From Chloroflexota bacterium (lineage in GTDB: Bacteria; Chloroflexota; Limnocylindria; Limnocylindrales; CSP1-4), in the NCBI GenBank assembly GCA_003158495.1, contig PMJT01000051.1, positions 10,594 to 20,629 on the forward strand: a stretch of DNA of 10,036 nt. The letters are read 5' to 3'. Positions 6,227 through 10,036 of this stretch are shown here, in pieces. The notes below the pieces were generated by a model that was not told the origin of the DNA, searched no databases, and saw only the letters and a list, made by a program, of their open reading frames with translations. The position numbers were made by a program, and so were the translations under genes. Within the stretch, counting starts at the first letter, position 1. The number at the start of each line of letters is the position of its first letter.

Positions 6227-7339
6227 TCAGATGTCCAAGCCCGGACGAGCGTCGTCGGGCTGGGTCTCGCCTCTGCCAGATGCGCGGCGAATCCGCGCGT
6301 AGATCTCAGCCGGAATCGTCCCGCGGCCCGGCCAGACTTCGCTGAGCGCCGCACGGAACCGCGGATGAGTCCGAGCTCGTTCCTCGATTCGATCGATAAA
6401 GGCCGGCCCCGCGACCCAGCAGAAGTCCTTGAGCTGAGAGGCCCCGATCAACGAGAGCGCCCTCTCGTCAGAGACGGCTTCGGTGACCCGGCACAGAAAA
6501 TCCCAGCCCAGTTCCGGGTCGCCCCGGCCGAACTCCGCTCCGAGGAGAAACGCCCAGAAATCGGGGCTTTCGTAGTCGCCGCCGACAGCAACCCGTTCGG
6601 CCAGCCGTTTTGCCGCCGCCACCGCGGCCTCGACGCCCACCGCCCGGACGGCGCGCGATTTGGCCACATCGCGACTGCCCCGGTCGCCCATGAAGGCCGT
6701 CTCCAGCGCCTCGACCAATCGGCCGGCTTCGATCGCGCCTTCGCGCAGGACCCGCGGCAGTTCGCCTGAGCAATCGACGACGGTAGACGGAGTTCCACCG
6801 CGCGCGAGTCCACCGTCCAGGACCAGCTCGATACGTTCTCCGAGCTGCTCCAGCACTCCTGCGGCGTCCCGGGCCTCCGGTTGCCCGGACAGGTTGGCCG
6901 AGGTGACGGGCAACGGCCCAAGCGCCCGGGCCAGCTCGCGTGGGCAATCGTGGTCCGGCACGCGGACGCCGATAGTGCCGGCGCCACCGGTGAGAGCGGC
7001 CGGGAGAACCGCCCCCGGCGCCTGCGCAAGGACGAGCGTCAGACCGCCGGGCCAGAACCGCTCGGCCAGGAGCCGCGCCACTGGCGAGATGACACCGACC
7101 GACGCAGCCTGCTCCATGTGCGCGACGAGAAGAACGATCGCCCGATCGAGCGGTCGATTCTTTGCCGCGAAGAGCCGGGCAAGACCGTCCGGCGCGTCCA
7201 GGGCCACTCCAACTCCGTAGACCGTGTCCGTCGGCATCGCGACGATGCCGCCGCCGCGTAGGACCTCGAGCGCCACCGCGCGCCCCGGGGCGTCGTCGGG
7301 GAGCAACCGCGCCATCGCCCGCTGGCCCGGACGCGTCAT
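6227..7339 (-). CDS. tsaC: Threonylcarbamoyl-AMP synthase (YrdC/TsaC type) fused to a DUF6869-like C-terminal domain
   Basis: The first ~205 residues form a YrdC/Sua5 domain, which makes threonylcarbamoyl-AMP from threonine, bicarbonate and ATP for the t6A37 modification of ANN-decoding tRNAs. Visible motifs are PTDTVYG (36-42), the basic KNRPLDR (60-66), SANLSG (147-152) and PSTVVDCSG (184-192). Residues ~217-370 are not the usual Sua5 C-terminal domain. They contain paired Trp/Phe positions, FIDRIEERARTHPRFR (314-329), a VW pair and an IPAEIYARI ending. From memory this resembles the uncharacterised DUF6869 family. I place the start at ATG 7339 because it forms an ATGA overlap with the upstream HAD stop. 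An in-frame GTG at 7360 (adds 7 residues) and an ATG at 7315 are alternatives. The reading frame is uninterrupted between the domains. The synthase call is secure; the function of the C-terminal domain is unknown. Confidence 0.9.
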   Translation of the reverse strand: MTRPGQRAMARLLPDDAPGRAVALEVLRGGGIVAMPTDTVYGVGVALDAPDGLARLFAAKNRPLDRAIVLLVAHMEQAASVGVISPVARLLAERFWPGGLTLVLAQAPGAVLPAALTGGAGTIGVRVPDHDCPRELARALGPLPVTSANLSGQPEARDAAGVLEQLGERIELVLDGGLARGGTPSTVVDCSGELPRVLREGAIEAGRLVEALETAFMGDRGSRDVAKSRAVRAVGVEAAVAAAKRLAERVAVGGDYESPDFWAFLLGAEFGRGDPELGWDFLCRVTEAVSDERALSLIGASQLKDFCWVAGPAFIDRIEERARTHPRFRAALSEVWPGRGTIPAEIYARIRRASGRGETQPDDARPGLDI

Positions 7340-8244
7340 CGCTTCGGTTCTCGGGCCCACGTGACTTCCGGGGGCGGCGGGGCGGCTTCCAGCCGCGCAG
7401 CGGCCGGCCGCTCGCCACCGAGCGCGATCCTCTCGATCATCTGTGCCGCGCCCTCCTCGGCGACGGGCGGGGCCACGTAGCGCGCGGCGGCCTGGACGGC
7501 CGCGGGGGCGCTCGGCATCGCCACGCCGTGCCCGACCTCGCTGATCATCTCAAGGTCGTTGTACTGATCGCCGACTGCCATGCACTGGGACAGGGGGACG
7601 GCGAGGCGACGGGCCAGCCAGCGGACGCCGAGACCCTTCGAGACGCCGGGGGCCAGGAATTCCAGGAAGCGCGGGTGGCTCAGGGTGACCTCGGCCCGGC
7701 CGGCGAAGTAGGACCGACCTTCATCGAGGACGTCGATCGAGTGATTGCCTTCGCCGATCGCCACGACCTTCGTGACCGGGCTGGCCGCCCGGGCTCGGAT
7801 GTCCGGCACGATCCGCAGGCGATCGCCGACGAATCGCCGGTACTCCTCCATTCTCTCCTCGTCGGCGCCAACGATCATCCATTCCAGGTGGTTGAAATGC
7901 GGGATCAACTCCCGCTCGAAACACCACCGCACGATGTCGACGGTGACTTCGGGTTTCAGGGGCCTGTGGAACACCAGCTTGCCGGGGCGCGTCGAACCGG
8001 CCCCGGGCATCGACCGGATCATCGCTCCCTGCTGGGCCACGATCGGACCGGTCAGGCCGAGAGCCCGGGCGAAAGGCAGTGCGCTCGTCGCCATGCGCCC
8101 CGTCACCAGCGAGACGGCGATGCCGCGGCGGGTCGCGTCGGCCACGGCCGCTGCAGTCCGATTGCCGATGACCTGGTCTTCGCCGACCAGGGTGCCGTCG
8201 ATGTCGAGGGCGATGAGACGGATCGGCAGGGCTGGCTCTCGCAT
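7336..8244 (-). CDS. Cof-type HAD-superfamily phosphatase
   Basis: This 302-residue protein carries all four HAD motifs. Motif I is ALDIDGTLV, with nucleophile D14 and acid/base D16. Motif II is SLVTGR (T48). Motif III is K203 in SKGLG. Motif IV is GDQYND at 225-230. The large insert between motifs II and III, about residues 80-195, is a C2-type cap, which places it in the Cof/YbiV/YidA group. These enzymes dephosphorylate sugar phosphates, flavin intermediates or other small metabolites; the substrate cannot be read from sequence. The start at ATG 8244 overlaps the prmC stop (TGATG), with a G-rich stretch (GGGGGT) upstream. A longer reading frame reaching 8334 adds a low-complexity Arg/Pro-rich segment inside prmC and is unlikely. 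The last ~25 residues are a Pro/Ala/Glu-rich tail. The stop overlaps the next gene's ATG by four bases (ATGA). No membrane segment or signal peptide is seen. Confidence 0.9.
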   Translation of the reverse strand: MREPALPIRLIALDIDGTLVGEDQVIGNRTAAAVADATRRGIAVSLVTGRMATSALPFARALGLTGPIVAQQGAMIRSMPGAGSTRPGKLVFHRPLKPEVTVDIVRWCFERELIPHFNHLEWMIVGADEERMEEYRRFVGDRLRIVPDIRARAASPVTKVVAIGEGNHSIDVLDEGRSYFAGRAEVTLSHPRFLEFLAPGVSKGLGVRWLARRLAVPLSQCMAVGDQYNDLEMISEVGHGVAMPSAPAAVQAAARYVAPPVAEEGAAQMIERIALGGERPAAARLEAAPPPPEVTWAREPKR

Positions 8245-9173
8245 CAGCGAACCCCCGCCGGTCGAACCGGGTTTGTGGATCTCTCTACGCGGGCCACGCG
8301 GGGGCGACCCGTGAGATCGGGCTGGACCCGGCACGACCAGCGGCCGGGCAGCGCGGCTACGGCCGTCTCGATCGCCGGCCCCTGGTCGAAGCCGATTTCC
8401 ACCAGTGCCGTCCCAGTCGACGTGAGCGCGTCCGGGAGAAGGACGAGCAGCCGCCGGATCACGACCAGGCCGTCCGGTCCGCCGTCCAGCGCCGCCCTCG
8501 GCTCGAAGGAGGCGGCAACGGGCAGGCGGTCGACCTCGGCGGACGGAATGTAGGGCAGGTTGGCCAGGACCAGGTCGAAAGCTGCCCCGGCGGGCCCGAC
8601 CGGCAGAAGATCCGCCTCGACGACTTCGATCTCGTCGGCGACGCCGTGGGCGACGGCGTTCTCGCGGGCGAGGTGCAGGGCGTCGGCCGAACTGTCGACG
8701 GCGAGGAGTGAGACCTCCGGCAGCATCCGCCGCTTTCGAAGAGTGGCCGCAAGGGCAATCGCGATCGCCCCCGAACCCGTTCCCACGTCGACGACCCGTA
8801 GCTTCGGCGTGCCGGCGGGGCGCGGCGCCGAAACCAGCCGCCAGGCCACCTCGGCCTCGGCTTCGGCGACCAGCAGTTCCGTCTCCGGCCGCGGGATGAG
8901 GCCGCGCGAGTCCACGCTGAAGGCCAGCCCGTAGAACTCCTTCAGCCCGCGGATATACGCCACGGGCTCGCCTGCCTCGCGGCGAACAAGGCCCCGTTCG
9001 TAAGCGGCCGCCGCGTCTGCCCCAACCGGGGCATCGGAGTGGGCGATCAAAGTCGTTCTATCGGCGCCGATGGCCAGGCCGAGCAGCAGTTCAGCGTCGA
9101 GACGCGCACTGTCCGATCCGGCCGCCCGCAGACGGGCTGTGCCCGAATTCAGGAGCTCACCGACGGCCGGCAT
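8244..9173 (-). CDS. prmC: Peptide chain release factor N5-glutamine methyltransferase
   Basis: PrmC (HemK) transfers a methyl group from S-adenosylmethionine to the Gln of the GGQ loop in release factors. From the chosen ATG the protein is 309 residues, slightly longer than the usual ~280-290. The helical N-terminal domain (about 1-80) precedes the conserved linker EFYGLAFSV with PRPETE at 94-99. The Rossmann methyltransferase domain has the SAM loop GTGSG at 131-135, an acidic residue D160 closing strand 2, and the substrate-Gln tetrapeptide NLPY at 205-208. The last is a variant of the common NPPY. I chose ATG 9173 because family members begin a few residues before the GELL segment. An in-frame ATG at 9245 would add 24 residues and overlap prfA; neither start has a clear ribosome binding site. 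The stop TGA overlaps the next gene's ATG by one base (TGATG). Confidence 0.95.
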   Translation of the reverse strand: MPAVGELLNSGTARLRAAGSDSARLDAELLLGLAIGADRTTLIAHSDAPVGADAAAAYERGLVRREAGEPVAYIRGLKEFYGLAFSVDSRGLIPRPETELLVAEAEAEVAWRLVSAPRPAGTPKLRVVDVGTGSGAIAIALAATLRKRRMLPEVSLLAVDSSADALHLARENAVAHGVADEIEVVEADLLPVGPAGAAFDLVLANLPYIPSAEVDRLPVAASFEPRAALDGGPDGLVVIRRLLVLLPDALTSTGTALVEIGFDQGPAIETAVAALPGRWSCRVQPDLTGRPRVARVERSTNPVRPAGVR

Positions 9174-9228
9174 TCGGGGCGCCGCTAGCGCCGGGAGGTG
9201 AGGCGCGGCGCGGCCGGCAAGGCAGCGA

Positions 9229-10036
9229 TCACTCGCCCGACCCATCGCCGAGCGACGCAAGCAGTTCGGCCTGGTGCGTCGTCCGCAGCGCCTCGATCAG
9301 CTTGTCGATGTCGCCGTCCATGACCTGCGGCAGGTTGTGCAGGTCGAGGCCGATTCGATGGTCGGTCAGCCGGTCCTGCGGGAAGTTGTAGGTCCGGATC
9401 TTCTCGGACCGCTCACCGGAGCCGACCATGCTGCGCCGGACGGCCGACTCCGCCTCGGCGGCCTTGGCCCGCTCGCGCTCGAGGAGCCGGCTGCGCAGGA
9501 CGGCCATCGCCTTGGCCTTGTTCTTGATCTGGCTTTTCTCGTCCTGGATGGTCACGACCAGCCCCGAAGGCATGTGCGTGATACGCACCGCCGAGTCCGT
9601 GGTGTTGACGGACTGGCCGCCGTGACCTGTGGATCGATAGACGTCCACCCGGATGTCCTTTTCGTCGATCAGGATCTCGACTTCCTCGGCCTCGGGCATC
9701 ACCGCGACGGTGGCCGTGGAGGTGTGGATTCGGCCGCTCGACTCGGTCACGGGGATGCGTTGGACGCGATGGACGCCGGCCTCGAATTTGAGGAGGCTGT
9801 ACGCGCCCTTGGCCGCGACTTCGACGATCGCCTCGTTGATGCCGCCGATGCCCGTCTCGCCGACGCTCAGCACTTCGGCGTTCATGCGGTGTCGCTCCGC
9901 GTAGCGCAGGTACATCCGGAGCAGTTCCGCGGCAAAGAGCTTGGCTTCCTCGCCGCCCGCCCCGGCCCGGATCTCCAGGATGACGCTTTTCTCGTCGTTC
10001 GGGTCGCGCGGCAGCAGCTGGAGCCGCAGCATGTCG
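9229..10036 (-). CDS. prfA: Peptide chain release factor 1 (RF1), C-terminal ~268 codons, 5' end outside the window
   Basis: RF1 recognises UAA and UAG stop codons in the ribosomal A site and triggers peptidyl-tRNA hydrolysis. The visible part begins inside the N-terminal region and runs to a TGA at 9231-9229. Counting from the first Met visible (10032), the codon-reading tripeptide PVT is at residues 94-96 in the context [19 protein letters not shown] PxT tripeptide marks RF1; RF2 would have SPF. The catalytic loop [15 protein letters not shown] has GGQ at 138-140, and its Gln is the residue methylated by PrmC, encoded immediately downstream. The conserved RAGAGGEEA segment (residues 22-30) is present. 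Full-length RF1 is about 355-360 residues, so roughly 90 N-terminal residues are missing only because the window ends. No frameshift is seen. Identity is very secure. Confidence 0.97.
   Translation of the reverse strand, partial: DMLRLQLLPRDPNDEKSVILEIRAGAGGEEAKLFAAELLRMYLRYAERHRMNAEVLSVGETGIGGINEAIVEVAAKGAYSLLKFEAGVHRVQRIPVTESSGRIHTSTATVAVMPEAEEVEILIDEKDIRVDVYRSTGHGGQSVNTTDSAVRITHMPSGLVVTIQDEKSQIKNKAKAMAVLRSRLLERERAKAAEAESAVRRSMVGSGERSEKIRTYNFPQDRLTDHRIGLDLHNLPQVMDGDIDKLIEALRTTHQAELLASLGDGSGE

Noticed and set aside
6082..6354. A 90-codon minus-strand frame spanning the end of tsaC and the glyA leader
   Set aside because: It overlaps the tsaC 3' end in another frame, is Arg/Gly/Ala-rich, has no clear ribosome binding site and shows no known motif.
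4814..6769. A 651-codon open frame on the plus strand opposite glyA and the end of tsaC
   Set aside because: It lies antisense to a certain glyA and has Arg/Asp/Ala/Gly-rich, family-less composition. It is a normal by-product of high GC third positions.
7162..8553. A 463-codon plus-strand open frame opposite the HAD phosphatase gene
   Set aside because: It shows no recognisable motifs, has low-complexity Arg/Ala/Pro content and fully overlaps well-supported genes on the other strand.

Overview
This window looks like a chromosomal housekeeping segment from a GC-rich bacterium. All the genes I can support lie on the minus strand, so transcription runs from the right edge (10036) to the left edge (1). 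Coding sequence fills nearly everything. The largest gap is about 177 bases, and I see no RNA gene, mobile element, CRISPR array or phage remnant. The gene order (prfA, prmC, threonylcarbamoyl-AMP synthase, glyA, WecA-like transferase, atpZ, atp operon) matches, from memory, the arrangement in Mycobacterium (prfA-prmC-sua5-wecA-atp) and Bacillus (prfA-prmC-ywlC-glyA-atp). This suggests a Terrabacteria-type lineage. Separate atpF and atpH genes, the form of subunit a and the WecA-like sequence make me lean to a high-GC Chloroflexota rather than an actinobacterium. That placement is inference.

Right part (10036 to 6227): a tightly packed translation cluster. The end of peptide release factor 1 (prfA) is followed by its glutamine methyltransferase (prmC), a Cof-type HAD phosphatase, and a TsaC/Sua5-type threonylcarbamoyl-AMP synthase for tRNA t6A. 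The last three are joined by 1- and 4-base stop/start overlaps. The TsaC protein carries an additional C-terminal domain that I match from memory to DUF6869; this is the most unusual gene architecture here.

Middle (6226 to 3400): a 177-base leader with a GC-rich GUGA-loop hairpin precedes glyA (serine hydroxymethyltransferase). Next comes a polyprenyl-phosphate sugar-1-phosphate transferase of the MraY/WecA/TagO superfamily. It has Thr where the FxGDxG motif normally carries a Mg2+-linked Asp, and a long acidic tail.

Left part (3399 to 1): the first two thirds of an F-type ATP synthase operon in the standard order: atpZ, atpB (a), atpE (c), atpF (b), atpH (delta), and the first 169 codons of atpA (alpha). 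The window cuts atpA just before its Walker A motif. The gamma, beta and epsilon genes presumably follow outside. Subunit c has features of a proton-coupled ring. Subunit a has an extra N-terminal membrane helix and a Cys pair on the predicted outer side.

I did not find a new defence, mobile or biosynthetic system. The points worth a second look are the TsaC fusion, the altered transferase motif, the extended subunit a and a few candidate RNA or promoter elements.
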